Notes: generated from the sequence alone by a model not told the origin. A stretch of DNA of 64,000 nucleotides from Antedon mediterranea (GCF_964355755.1 NC_092672.1:28888501-28952500); one strand, 5' to 3'. Shown: positions 31,617 through 43,151, counted from the stretch's first letter. Numbers and translations are program-made.

Positions 31617-33386
31617 GTGACCTGCTCTGGCAAAGTGAAACATAAGTCGAAAATTAAAATTTTTCAGATTTGTATTCTATCTGGTAGGAAATGTTATATC
31701 CTTTACAATGATACCAAACTTAATATGTAACATGAAGAGGATCCCGAGATATTGTACGTTAAGTCGAAGCATGTATAAAGAAATATACAAATAACAGTTT
31801 TGAGAAAATCATGATTGAATGTCAATGTTATTTTATAAAACAACAACACAAATTAATATTTGTTAATCTAATAGTGTATACTTTCTAAGTATCACACATT
31901 CACAAAATATGATACAATGAAATGTTTTTTGGTAGGATATTGATTACTTTGACAATGCATACAAAAAAATATATCCACTTTTTATGTTAAGTACATACTT
32001 GTGTTTCTTTTAAGCACTTGCTTAAAATGGTAAAAAAGGGGGGTAAATTAATGTTTTTACACTAAAAAAACTGTATTATTCTTTAAGAATTAATTAAATG
32101 TATACAATAAATTAAGTTATATAACATTAAATACCATTTCTTGAACTACTGGATTTAAGTACGTTCTTAAAAGTTACTTAAATAATTTAAATTTTAGTTT
32201 TGTAGTGCCTGCTGATTAGATAACAAATACAACTTAAATAACATTATGCGATTGCTTTAATCAATTAAATAATGGATATGTTTTAAGCACATACTAATGT
32301 ATTAAGTTTGTTTTAAGCATTTACTTAAAATTGTGTAATGTTCATGAAATCATGTTGGTGTAAGTGCATAATAATAGCCTACAATAACATGAATTAATAC
32401 AATACTTATTATGTAAAAACAATAAATATGGTAGGCCTATGTGATATGTAGGCAAATAAAAGTGCCACTTAGGCCTAGCCTACCTATCCTAGCTAGGCCT
32501 ATTTGCCCTGCAACCTACCTAGCTAGCCTACCTAGGCCTAGGCCCTAGCTAGTCTAGTCTAGACCTGCTAGGCCTACCCTACTAGGCCCTAGTCTAGGGC
32601 CTAGGCTAGGACAAGTAGGCCTAGAAGGACCCAGCCTGGAGTCCAAAAGGCTACTTAGTAGGCCTAGGCTAGTCACTACACTGGCTGTAATAATTTAATA
32701 TCATAGGTCTTTTGCTACTCTCATTATGTTTTTTATTTTTTAGTCATTGTATTTGGCCTAGGCCTAGGCCCTAGACTAGATCCATCGATTATCTTAAATC
32801 TGAATTGTTTACACTCTCTTCTCCGCGTAAAAAGTAAACAGGTCAAAGGTCATTATAAGGATAAGCCAATTACAGTACTGTATTTCTACTACGCGCTAGC
32901 CATTACGTGGCGTATCCTTGACAACGGATTTCTGTTGTGTAAAAATCACGTTAGAGAAGCTTTTTACCTCCTCTAATTCCCGCTGAAGAAGCCAAAAATA
33001 TTGAAAACCACTTGAAATACCCACTGAATATGGCTTATGAATATTTAAATTTTCAGACTCTACCATGTTTCTAAAGGTAGCTATACAAATATTTTCATAA
33101 ACTGCACAGTTTTCTAACAGTGTTTCATGCACTTTATTTCATTTTTTGCAACAAAATGAAATCAAGACAAAAAAGGTACTCAATAAAATCACTTATTTAG
33201 CCCTTTTATAAACTTAATTCACACAAAATGAAACTTGATCTTGATTCTTAAATAGTTGTAGATTCCAAAAAGGGGAAAACCCTATTTTCACCAAGATAGT
33301 GATTTTTAACGTACATAGTACTTCTATAGGTCAATACACTGAATAAAGATCAGCGAGTTATGTTTCACTATGCCAGAGCAGGTCAC
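31617..33386. mobile_element. 1770-bp TIR transposon present only in the left arm
   Basis: Termini GTGACCTGCTCTGGCAAAGT (31617) and ACTATGCCAGAGCAGGTCAC (ending 33386) form 29-bp inverted repeats with one mismatch. Flanks are AAAT on both sides (31613-31616 and 33387-33390), and the right arm contains one AAAT at the exact uninterrupted site (50755-50758 as ATTT). Interior: no convincing transposase. One 79-codon minus frame (33132-32896) has no recognised motif, and a CCTAGG-rich tract spans 32430-32775. Non-autonomous element; superfamily not assigned. Confidence 0.9.
32430..32775. repeat. TAGGCCTA/CCTAGG-rich tract
   Basis: Dense overlapping palindromic words built from CCTAGG and TAGGCCTA. 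Similar clusters occur at 3300-3316, 37910-37995, 42690-42910, 59565-59695, 61415-61450 and 62690-62835. Confidence 0.7.
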
Positions 33387-33390
33387 AAAT

Positions 33391-34426
33391 GTATGTTGAT
33401 CTTCTTGCATTACTCTAATAAATATCATATTAAATAATCTTAAACAGGAGAACATTAGATTAATGGAGAAAAAAATCCGATTAAGATGTTTGTGCAATGT
33501 GGTTAAACTTCATTACAAGCTCCGATTTACACTAATCCTCCCTCTGTTTTTTTAAATAAAGTGTGTCATACCCAAAGTCATGTGTATAATTTTGTATAAT
33601 CCCTAACGGTCACTCTTTTATTGTTCCTGGACATTTGTCTTTCAAGTTGTAATGTTTGCATGTTTTTTTCTTATTTAGGCTTATTTTTCTGCTTTCAAAA
33701 TTATTAAACTTTTTTAAAACAATTTTCTGGAAGAAGGTACAATTTGTCGTAAATAAGTAAATTGTCCTTAAGTAAATTGTATGTGAAAAGAAGTAAATAA
33801 AAGCTAAATTTAAAATGAAATCTGAAACATTGTTTAATATTAGTGGTTTACTACAGATAAACAATAAAGATGAGGACATATATTCAGTACTATAGATACT
33901 ATACTGGAAATTAGCAGACTTTTATAAATTCAATGAACTACAAGGGATTACAACATCGGCAATGCTGTACTCAATACGATGCCTTAACCTTATGATTATT
34001 TATATCATTATCTGGATCTACAAAGTATGAAGCCAGTAACCCTTTCGCTTTCTATTGAAAAAATTGACATAGGCCTACTTATAGCATTTTTTAGAAAAAT
34101 CAAAAGACATCGATCTAATATTATTGCCAATGAAGACAACGGATCATCTATCATAATTTATGTTCTTTGCCATCCTGGTGATTAGTAATAATAACAATCA
34201 ATATGAGCAAACATAATACCTACTCATCACACCGGAGATCAGTTTTGAGTTTATAGATAGTTTATACATCTGCAATCCCACCACCACATACTTACATACC
34301 TAAACAATGCTCATTGACCTTAACCTGTAGATGTGCAGGAAACTTTGTTGATGACGTTAGAGTTGCAATTTTATGAAATGTTTTATTTCATTTCATTTAT
34401 ATTGTCTCCATAAAAATACAATATAA
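33391..34426. other. Arm sequence without recognised gene
   Basis: Mirrored at 49719-50754. Short frames on both strands differ between the arms by indels, so they are not conserved as coding. Confidence 0.5.
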
Positions 34427-35157
34427 CAAGGCCATAGAGATGGCTGCAGCCGCGTGCTCAAGTTGGTTTAACCGACCGACTAACCAACCGATCGAAATTG
34501 CTGAACATGTTTAAAAATGTTGAACATTTTTAAAAACATTTATAATTTTTTTAATTTACCCGAGCGTTGCCTGTCACTTTTGATGTGCTCAAATAACGTA
34601 ATTTCGAGTGGAAAAGTGAATCAAATAATTATATTATTAAAGAAAGGTTGTAAAACAGAAATCGGGCAAAATAGTGCATATTAACATTTAACACGCAGTG
34701 CAAAAATCTGCGCACTCATTGCAATTTTGTAAACGCTTAAAATTTTGAAACGTACTCTAATTTCATCGAAAATAAATTTTACAATTTTGAAAATTTTAAA
34801 TTTTAAGCGCGCGTACGCATGCGTTATATGCGCTACGCACATACTTGTATTGCCATAATTATGATGAAATATGACCTGAAATTTATGATTACCAAATTTT
34901 AGTTAATTGTGATTAATGCTTGTGAAGATATGATTACAAACGTGATTCCGTTAAATCGTGCGTAGACTGCGTAATTTTTGATTGCGCACCGTGAAAAACA
35001 TAATCACATCGAGTCCTTGCCATATGGAATATACTTTGAAAGATAAAACTGATATCAAGACAAGGCCATATACAAGTTAGTGTTTTGCCAACGGACCGAC
35101 CGACCAACCGACCGACATAGTGAGCTGTAGAGTCGCGTTGCACGCGACCGACGCGAC
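34427..35157 (+). repeat. CAAGGCCAT...CGCGAC repeat family, left-arm copy
   Basis: Starts CAAGGCCATAGAGATGGCTG and ends GACATAGTGAGCTGTAGAGT then CGCGAC. Tandem CCGACCGACC tracts lie near both ends and a long AT-rich core contains TTTTAAGCGCGCGTACGCATGCG. Further copies: 46636-47089 (reverse), 48988-49718 (mirror in right arm) and 56299-57076. No coding capacity; behaves as a non-autonomous element. Confidence 0.7.
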
Positions 35158-35269
35158 TAAAAACGAATGCAATACGAATAGTGATGTGCGTTATAATTCA
35201 ATACTATAGGCCTATGCTTAATACAAGATCGTCATTGTGCAAGGTGTGGTTAGTACTAGCTAGATAAGC

Positions 35270-35720
35270 TGCTTCCAGGGTATGCATATGGTATCTTTCG
35301 TGGGGTGCTAACACAGAATTGTTTAGCATTATCTGCTATCTTGATTGTGAATTCTTCACCATGCATCGAGCGAATTACACCATCAAACACTTCTGGAAAT
35401 TCCTAGGACAAGTTAGTCAGATTGAAACGTGGCGCAGCGACTGGTCGTGACACAGCAATCAGACTAGTATTAGCAACTGATGCAACGTTTTGGTGACATA
35501 TTGGCTTAGGGTAAGCTGGTGAGAGGAATCCAAACTGCTTTGATGCATTCCATGATAAGATAATGTCATCGATGCCATTAGAAAAATAAATTAATTTACG
35601 CAACGTTCGTCGGTTGAAACGATTAGCGGTAATTTTCCTGCAATATGAATTCTGCTACCTTCGACAGTTTCAGGTCGTATTTTCGGAATCAGGAAGAGCA
35701 AGAGCGTCTACGGCATGTTC
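35270..35720 (-). pseudogene. Ty3/gypsy-type pol fragment, left-arm copy
   Basis: The minus strand reads IDDIILSWNASKQFGFLSP, PKPICHQNVASVANTSLI, then after an in-frame TAG EFPEVFDGVIRSMHGEEF and CVSTPRKIPYAYPGSS. This is the protease-to-RT junction of LTR retrotransposon pol (FPDVF-type motif followed by the PRRIPF-type motif). No LTRs are visible. The same TAG is present in the right-arm copy, so the fragment was dead before the arm duplication. Confidence 0.65.
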
Positions 35721-35770
35721 CCTGTACGTTATCATAACAGTGGTTCGAGGTGTATGTGTAAACTATAAGA

Positions 35771-36897
35771 CGCCAGGACGGAAATAACTATGTTAATTTG
35801 AAATCGCTCGTATTGTGTTTACAACACTCGTGTTGAGTTTGCACGTCGCTTGTGTTATGTTGACATCCCTCGTTTTGGGTTTACATATCGCGCGTGTCGA
35901 GTTTTTTTACACATCGCACGTGTTGAGTTTTTACACATCGCACATGTTATGTCGAGTTTTTACCCGTGAGGTAAAGCAGAAGGCTAGAGGGCATACTCCA
36001 GACTGAAAAGTGATGATTCCAACAGGAGGGGAACCAACAAGATATCGGCCGTAAATGTGTTCAAAAACATTAGGCCTATTTAATAAAAAGAAAATAGTCT
36101 GCCAGCCACTGTTTTTTTTCGTTGAATTTAACCATTTTGGCCTAAGTAAACACATTATTTTATCGGTGCTTTTTCTGTGGAAGCGATTATTATTTTAAAC
36201 AAAATGGTCTATTCGAAGTTATGATTATTAATTTTCATGTTTTCTGTTTTGGGGGACGATACATCTTTAAATGTAAATCACAATAAAAAGATGAAAGCAC
36301 AATTACATTGTGAGTGTGTGACTGAAGGTCAAATGTTTTATTATAAATTACAGAGTACAGAGTAGGGAAACATTAAATATAGACATTTATAATCTATAGA
36401 TTTCAGAATTAGTGTGAATGAATCGAATAGGCCTATTTATTTGTAACAAAATAAGCCTAGAAATAACAAATATGAAGTAATATGAAGTAATATGTATATA
36501 CGTGAAAATGTATGAAATTATTGTAAGAAAGGAACAAATGTATGATGTGTAAAAACTCGACATGCTCGATGAAACTCAACTCGCGCGATGTGTAATTAAA
36601 AAACTCAACAAACTGAACATGTGCAATGTGTTGAAACTCAACACACGCGATGTGTAAAACAACCAACACGAGCGATGTCAACATAACACGAGCGATGTGG
36701 AAACTCAACACAACGTTGTAAACCGAACACGAGCGATGTCAACATAATACGAGCGATGTGTAAACTCAACACTAGCGATGTCAACATAACACGAGCGATG
36801 TGTAAACAACTTAACATGAGCGATGTGTAAACTCAACACGAGCGATGTTAACATAACACGAGCGAGGACAACTTGACATGTTATGTCCGTCCTGGCG
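35771..36897. mobile_element. Minisatellite-bearing fold-back element at the inner breakpoint
   Basis: Inverted ends CGCCAGGACGG (35771) and CCGTCCTGGCG (ending 36897). Inside each end lies an array of about 20-25-bp units (AACACGAGCGATGT and complement): roughly eight units at 35803-35960 and about twelve at 36545-36870, in opposite orientation. The right arm keeps only one end (48293-48377). Several short frames here are made only by the repeat unit. Confidence 0.7.
36125..36266. repeat. Solo terminus of a TTAA-type element
   Basis: Ends in GGGGGACGATACATCT|TTAA with AAATGGTCTATTCGAAGTT inside, matching the right end of the element at 59869-63306. No matching left end was found nearby. Confidence 0.5.
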
Positions 36898-37284
36898 TGC
36901 CACATTCCTGCGACTGTGGGAAGACGTCCATGATGAAGTGAAAGATTCTCTGATTGGATTATTTCCCTACATTCCTTGCTAAACTTAAAATAAATTTGTT
37001 CCCTGATAATAATTAAGCGTATGTATATAATTTAATATACTTTTTTATATATATTTTTTATTTTATGATTTAAACTTAGCTTTGGAATTTTGGTATATTA
37101 TATTTTAAGATGGTATTCATTGCTTGTGAAACTGGGTGAGTGGGGAACCCAGGCTATAAGTCACAGTGATTAGGTTCGCTTTTGTGTCCCATGCCAGCTC
37201 ACTCAGTTGGTTGGTTTTTTGTATGTCGTGTTCTTCATGTATTTTATATTTGGCAATAAAAGAATAAGAATAAAAGAATAAGAC
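36898..37284. other. Spacer sequence without recognised gene
   Basis: AT-rich; ends in a short AATAAAAGAATAAG duplication at about 37254-37281. Confidence 0.4.
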
Positions 37285-37449
37285 ATTGATGGTGCTTAAC
37301 TCGACAATTTTGAGTATGCTGGTAATCTAGCAGGTGCTGTAATAAATTATCGAGCATAGAATGTTCTAATTAAGGAGATATTACCAGGGAGTTGACTCCC
37401 TGATATTACCTAGTAACTTTTAATAATAGTGGTTGTGACATATGGTACT
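37285..37449 (+). pseudogene. Relic of a second NLR gene: decayed LRR unit
   Basis: The stretch carries GACATTGATGGTGCTTAA, GGTAATCTAGCAGGTGCTG, GCATAGAATGTTCTAATTAA and AATAGTGGTTGTGACATATG, which match the LRR unit of 23116-24580 in order but with stops and indels. It was cut by the 3.5-kb insertion that follows. The matching 3' flank resumes at 41112. The relic lies in the spacer of the giant inverted repeat. Confidence 0.7.
37386..37401. repeat. 16-bp palindrome with 9-bp direct repeats
   Basis: AGGGAGTTGACTCCCT flanked on both sides by GATATTACC (37377-37385 and 37402-37410). It interrupts the NLR relic, so it is a true insertion of 25 bp in total. Confidence 0.8.
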
Positions 37450-38033
37450 TTATATAACACCTAAATAAATTCCTGTCATTTGATTGGACGATTGTGGGTC
37501 ACATGGCGTGCAATAGTACGCACTATTTAACGATCGTTAAATAGTACTTTTTGAAACATTTTTGTGTACGAAAAAAAAAACGTCTCGCGGATGAAAAAAA
37601 ATCTAGTACACAAATTATCCTATGATATGGCTCTGTACTGTGAAATACAACAGCGCCACCTGTCGTCTGGTCTCAGTTTCATTTGTAAACACCACCGCGA
37701 GATATGCAACAGCAGCAGATATTTGTGTACGATTTGGACATTATGTACTAATTTCATTCAAAAAGGCATTTAAATTAGCTTTAGATCGTTTTTAGGATTT
37801 TGATTAATTAATGGGGACATCCCTACAAGACGTGGAATTGTTGGAAAAACCATAATTAGCTTAGATAAGTTCCAATTGTCTGTCGAAGTTTTGCCTTTCA
37901 GCCAAGCTAGTACTACTAGGCTACTAGGGTAGCCTAGGCCATGCTAGTATTAGGCTAGGCCTAGCCTAGGCGTTTTAGCCTTGCTAGGCCTAGGATTGTT
38001 TGGTCGTTTGTTGACATAATTAACACAAAAGTA

Positions 38034-39196
38034 GTAGTCCAGTAAAATATCACCTTCACCATTGCATAACGTTAGTAGTCAACGAGATTCTCACCGTAGG
38101 TTCTAAACATTATGTAAAGATCATTTATTGATGTTGCGTCGCGTAAAAGTTGGGATTTGTGGAGAAAATGAAGTTTTTATACGCAGTTTTTGCTTCCTTT
38201 CGTCGTGGTTTGTTTTCATCGAAAAATGACGTCATGGGGCATAAGTGAATGACACGCCATTGTCGACATTTGCGTTCGTATTAAAAAGTGAATTTTAAAT
38301 GTACGAATATGGTATTAATTATCTGTATTACATTGTATTATTATGTATCGCATATATAACAAGTCATTTTGATAAAAAATAAGTCAAATAAATATGAAAA
38401 ACAAAGAAAATTGTGATTTTTGCATGTCATCTGAAGTGACCTTCCATACAATGTGATAGCGCCCTCTATAAGTATTGATACACTCGCACTTCAAACTGCA
38501 AGCTTTTTGTTGTTATATAAATTCATTCATTCAGAAATACAATTTAAGGAAGGAATCGAATCAAGGGCATTATTACTTGGTTTACTATATATTTATGATG
38601 TTTTCCCCAAAAATAATTACTAGTATGTACATTTTGCGAATTGTAGATGTACCGGCGGTATGAAATTAAAAAAAGCTGTTTACGCGGTCTGTAGCCTAAC
38701 GATATAATAATTATATGTATAAAATAATTGTTACTTTTTTCTGATAAATCAGTATGAATAATAATGTTTACTTAGCGCTGCTTTAAGCACCATATTTAAA
38801 AAAAAGAAACAAATTGATTTAAGCTTACTTTTTGTCACGTTTTCGGTAATTAATCGTCTTCTTCGCTCTCACTATCTGATTCGTCACTGTTCTCATCATC
38901 CGATTCTGTTGGAAGAGGCCCCAGCAAATCGTTATCGCCAACGCACCATCCGTTATTGTCTTAGGGTTTCGGCAACTCTTAAATCGGTGTTAGAGTGCGA
39001 GCTTCCAGATCATGACTTGATAGTTCGATCGTGCGTCGTATATGTTGATGCAAGTATCTACGCGACGGTGGAAAGTTAGCTAAATCAATGTTTTTTAACA
39101 CTGATTATCCGTCTTTTTCCTTGCATTTCCTGCGAAGAAAGTAAAATCTAAGTTCATCGGTACTCCTTGCTTTCGATCGGGATCCATATAAGACAG
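38034..39196 (+). repeat. Inner arm, left
   Basis: Reverse complement of 39542-40782 with scattered substitutions and indels. Its minus strand carries the coding 3' half of the ORF (acidic tail with SDDENSDESDSESEED-type wording). Confidence 0.85.
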
Positions 39197-39227
39197 CGAT
39201 GTTTTTTTTTTTTTATATTGTTACATT

Positions 39228-39990
39228 TTGTTTCGTCACGCGTCCATTATTGCAAAAGTCCTATTCGATACAGGCAGTGGCAGGAATCGACGAATAACCA
39301 ATCTCACCAGTTTAGCCACCACTGAAATCACCCCAAGTCGATGTAATGCCATTCTAGGGCTGCATGCGTTCACAAAGTGCAGCACGACCAGCGCTTTCAA
39401 GGGAAAAGGAAAATTAAAGGCCATTAAACTTGTCGAAAAATATCCAAAATTTGAAGAGGTTTTCAAGAAAGTAGGAGAAAGTTGGAAAGGAGAAGAAGAG
39501 TTAATGTTTTCTGACAGGAACTGGAATAGTTCACGTGCCTGTTATTATATGGATTCCGTTCGAAAGCAAGGCGTAGGCCTACCGATGAACTTAGATTTGA
39601 CTTTTTTCGCAGGAAATGCAAGAAAAAAAACCCCGGAATAATCAGTGTTAAAAAAACATTGATTTAAAAATTAGCTAACTTTCCACCGTCGCGTAGATGC
39701 TTGCATCAACATATACAACGCACGATGATCGAACTATCAAGTCAGGATCTGTGGAGGCTCGCACTAACACCGATTTTACGAGTTGCCGAAACCCCAAGAC
39801 AATAACGGATGGTGCGTTGGCGATAACGATTTGCTGGGGCCTTTGTGGTGTGAAAGCGAGATTCTTCCAACAGAATTGAACGAGCGATTGCTGAGAACGA
39901 CTCCTTTAACTCGGATGATGAGAACAGTGACGAATCAGATAGTGAGAGCGAAGAAGACAATTAATTACCGAAAACGTGACAAAAAATAGG
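39228..39990 (+). pseudogene. DTD/GLHAFT ... CXC-family transposon ORF, broken, without the CXC cluster
   Basis: Frame 39228-39641 encodes HASIIAKVLFDTGSGRNRRI, SRCNAILGLHAFTKCSTTSA and FKGKGKLKAIKLVEKYPKFE. Later pieces in other frames read LHQHIQR (about 39700), NNGWCVGDNDLLGPLW (39800) and an acidic C-terminus SDDENSDESDSESEED before TAA (39966). Related repeat proteins show GCDTTSAF where this copy has KCSTTSAF, so one conserved acidic residue is lost. The order DTD, GCD, GKGK suggests to me a FEN/PIN-like nuclease fold; that is inference. It is broken by at least two frameshifts. Confidence 0.55.
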
Positions 39991-40782
39991 CTTAAATCAA
40001 TTTGTTTCTTTTCTTTTTTAATAGGGTGCTTAAAGCAGCGCTAAGTAAACATATTCATACTGATTTATCAGAAAAAAGTAACAATTATTTTATACATATA
40101 ATTATTATTATATCGTTAGGCTACAGATCGCGTAAACAGCTTTTTTTAATTTCATACCGCCGGTACATCTACAATTCGCAAAATGTACATACTAGTAATT
40201 ATTTTTGAGGAAAACATCATAAATATATAATAAACCAAGTAATAATGTGCCCTTGATTCGATTCCTTCCTTAAATTGTATTTCTGAATGAATGAATATAA
40301 CAACAAAAAGCTTGCAGTTTGAAGTGAGAGTGTATCAATACTTATAGAGGGCGCTATCACATTGTATGGAAGGTCACTTCAGATGACATGCAAAAATCAC
40401 AATTTTCCTTTGTTTTTCATATTTATTTGACTTATTTTTTATCAAAATGACTTGTTATATATGTGATACATAATAATACAATGTAATACAGATAATTAAT
40501 ACCATATTCGTACATTTAAAATTCACTTTTTAATACGAACGCAAATGTCGACAATGGCGTGTCATTCACTTATGCCCCATGACGTCATTTTTTCGATGAA
40601 AACAAACCACGACGAAAGGAAGCAAAAACTGCGTATAAAAACTTCATTTTCTCTACAAATCCCAACTTTTACGCGACGCAACATCAATAAATGATCTTTA
40701 CATAATGTTTAGAACCTACGGTGAGAATCTCGTTGACTACTAACGTTATGCAATGGTGAAGGTGATATTTTACTGGACTATA
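39542..40782 (-). repeat. Inner arm, right
   Basis: Inverted copy of 38034-39196; spacer between the arms 39197-39541. Contains the 3' half of the ORF in sense orientation. Confidence 0.85.
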
Positions 40783-40947
40783 GGTGTGTTTACGAAATCC
40801 ATATAAATATAACATTTAATATAAAATTATTAAAAACCAAATGTTACTGTTTTTAATCAATGTGTGTGAATGAAATGTAGTAAGCTTTGGTTAGGGCTAC
40901 CTTTTATTTGATTCAAATAACTAGAATTTATTTAGATGTTATATAAA

Positions 40948-41111
40948 ACAAATAATGAATGTTTTGTATTCGTGTAATGGTACAAATAATGGCACTTGGT
41001 GAATGATGAAAGGTTATATCAACTCGGCTCATCGCCTCGTTGATATAACCTTTCATCATTCACCTCGTGCCATTATTTGTACCATTACACTCATAAACAT
41101 TCATTATTTGT
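40948..41111. repeat. 164-bp near-perfect hairpin MITE
   Basis: Arms ACAAATAATGAATGTTTTG / AAACATTCATTATTTGT extend through AATGGTACAAATAATGGCAC and GTGAATGATGAAAGGTTATA to a loop around TCGGCTCATCGCC (about 41024-41038). It directly abuts the fold-back element on one side and the NLR flank on the other. No coding. Confidence 0.8.
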
Positions 41112-41525
41112 ATAATACTCAGCTGGATCCTATTTTGAGTATGATTGTAATCTGGTGTAAGAGATTATTTAAAATCAAGTAATTAAATTGACATATAACC
41201 TCAATATCAAACAGTTACTTTGAATGTGTTCTTTATTAAATGATTGAGTATATCAAATTATTAATGCATATGAGCGTACACTTGACATGCTTATAATTGT
41301 ATTGTAGATATTTTTACATAGATACTGTATGTATTAATATTTTGTATAATTTTATTATTGATTTGTTTGTACTGTTTTCTAAATAAATAGAATAAACAAA
41401 ATGGAACATTATGCTTACTGTTGTTTCTTGCCTAGATTGGTGTAGGCCTACTTCAAAATAACAGAGTAACATGAATAAAGTATTGCTAGAGTTTCTATCA
41501 ATATTGTATTCATGTTTTCATATGT
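41112..41525 (+). pseudogene. 3' flank of the second NLR relic
   Basis: ACTCAGCTGGATC (41118), TTGACATATAACCTCAATAT, GTACACTTGACATGC (41276) and TTTCTATCAATATTGTATTC (41490) follow the same order as 24555-24870 behind the NLR gene. Homology ends near 41525. With 37285-37449 this defines an NLR gene end interrupted by 3.66 kb of insertions. Confidence 0.65.
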
Positions 41526-42189
41526 GATTGAGTACATGGGCCTGTTCGTAGGGGTTGAAAATACCAGCTTATTCCCGATGATTACGTTTAATGATCAGGG
41601 GATGACTGGAATAATGATGGTCCGTTATTGTGGGTAAATATGTGTTTGGTATTGTGGGTAAATATGGGTTATAAACCCATCCCCACACTTTTTCACGCAG
41701 TGCCCTTAAATTAATAATTATATATAATCTATAATAAAAGTATGCCCTTATACAAGGAAATATTTAATTTATTAACATCAATTAACACTGTCCTGAAATT
41801 CTTTGATTTTCATTGAAATAATTTATTTAGATAACAATCATTATAAACATTTTTGCCGTTAAACCATCTTCTAATTTTATCTCAAACTTAACTTTAAAAT
41901 ACTAGGAATCAAACCATTTTCCAGTATGGTCTTTGACCCTACAGTTTTGCAGAAATACATGGGCTATTTGTAGCGTTGTTGTCCTACTTGATGGACACGC
42001 TTGTTCTGATATGACACACGACAAATGAAATCATTGCTAGGTAATTAGTTAACGATAAATATTTTTTTGTGTGAATTTGTTCGTATATATAGTGTGATAT
42101 CATGTTTGGGTTTCACTGACTCATGTGTGATGCACATTGTTTTATAAACCGCTATGCATTGTTTACATCGTTCCTTTCAAGCTCCTCTA
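41526..42189. other. Spacer sequence, no gene recognised
   Basis: A short direct duplication (TTATTGTGGGTAAATATG / TATTGTGGGTAAATATGG) at about 41624-41669; otherwise unremarkable AT-rich DNA. Confidence 0.4.
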
Positions 42190-42985
42190 AAGGCCTGTGC
42201 ACACCAAACGCGAAGCCGCGAATTTCGCGTTAAAAAGTGACGCACGCGGCAGGCGACGGACGCTTCCAGTGTGAACATACAAGCGAACAGTGTACGATAG
42301 TCGAATTTCAACTTCAACGCGTTGAAAACGACAGCAGCGAAGGCTTCGCACGCGAATTTTCAAAAGTTGAACCTTGGTCAACTTTTTGAGGCGTCGCGAG
42401 CGCGGTTTGCGTTCGTCAACCAATCAGAAGTCAGGAATATCTCTCATCGACGACACCGACGGCAAAAAAATGGTGGCTGACGAGCGAGGTCTTTATGGAA
42501 ATACTTACCCTTCTCCTGCCCTTCTTGTGTTTACGATAAGGGAAGTAAGTCATACACAGACAGAAACATAAGGATTAATGCATGAAGACAATAATTTCAG
42601 ACAAACATCTGTGTAGAAGAATGCCAGAAAAACTAGGCCTAAAACGCGTCAGAGATCAATTTGTAAAGTGAGTTGGCAAGCCTATTTCTAGCCTAGGCCT
42701 AGGCCTAGGCCTACCTAGGTTTAGGCAAAACTAGGGCCTAGCTAGGCCTACCTAGCCTAGGCTACATATACCCTAGTAGGCTAGGCCATGCCAAGTAGTA
42801 CTTATAGGCCTACATAATACTTACTAATCCCTACTAGTCTACTATGAGCTAGGCCTAGCCTACTTATTATTATTAGTTAATATTTATAGGCCTAATATTT
42901 AGTTGATTTTAATAGTGTTGTAAGGCTAGGATAGGCCTAGTAGTAGTAATATTAATACATAAATACTGTTGTTTTGTTTTTTTAG

Positions 42986-43151
42986 GTCAATTAGATGAAC
43001 ATTGATAAATGGGATCCTTCAGGCTATTACCAGCGTTACAAACTCCACCAATGACCAAGCTAGTAGTTTAAGCGGCCAGTATATTATTGCCATGGAATTA
43101 AGAGCAATTGCTCCTCAAAAACGTGGACTGGCAATTATGAGGCTGATACAG
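42986..43151 (+). CDS. BESS-like domain exon of the TIR element
   Basis: After TTTTTTTAG the frame encodes SSLSGQYIIAMELRAIAPQK and RGLAIMRLIQ, ending at CAG|GTTTGT in phase 0. Pattern and spacing (YxxxxMELRxIxPxKRxxAxMRLIQ) fit a BESS motif, a C-terminal protein-interaction element of MADF-BESS DNA-binding proteins. An upstream frame at 42374-42571 (DGKKMVADERGLYG) may be an earlier exon, with weak support. Confidence 0.5.

Larger units (their letters stand above)
25426..35853 (+). repeat. Left arm of the giant inverted repeat
   Basis: The sequence from TACGAGTTCTATTCTGG (25426) to GCACGTCGCT (about 35850) is found as reverse complement at 48293-54415. Subtracting two insertions present only here (25526-28057 with a 12-bp target duplication, and 31617-33386 with a 4-bp target duplication) leaves about 6110 bp against 6123 bp on the right. 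Paired positions sum to about 82371 between the two insertions and 84145 inside the second, so collinearity is preserved throughout. Contents: kringle exons 28345-31159, a Ty3/gypsy fragment and repeats. The outer edge lies in a palindrome-rich tract, the inner edge in a minisatellite. Confidence 0.92.
37450..40946. mobile_element. 3.5-kb fold-back element with 1.2-kb arms
   Basis: Outer inverted ends TTATATAACACCTAAATAAA (37450) and TTTATTTAGATGTTATATAA (ending 40946). Inside, 38034-39196 and 39542-40782 are reverse complements of one another (for example CCAGTAAAATATCACCTTCA against its complement at 40760-40780). The element splits an NLR relic. It holds one recognisable ORF family member (39228-39990) whose 3' half is duplicated antisense in the left inner arm. 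A 20-bp palindrome-like ACTATTTAACGATCGTTAAA lies near the left end (37523). Confidence 0.75.

Noticed and set aside
36545-36870. CRISPR-like or coding reading of the AACACGAGCGATGT array
   Set aside because: Unit length drifts between 20 and 26 bp and frames are repeat by-products; minisatellite inside a fold-back element.
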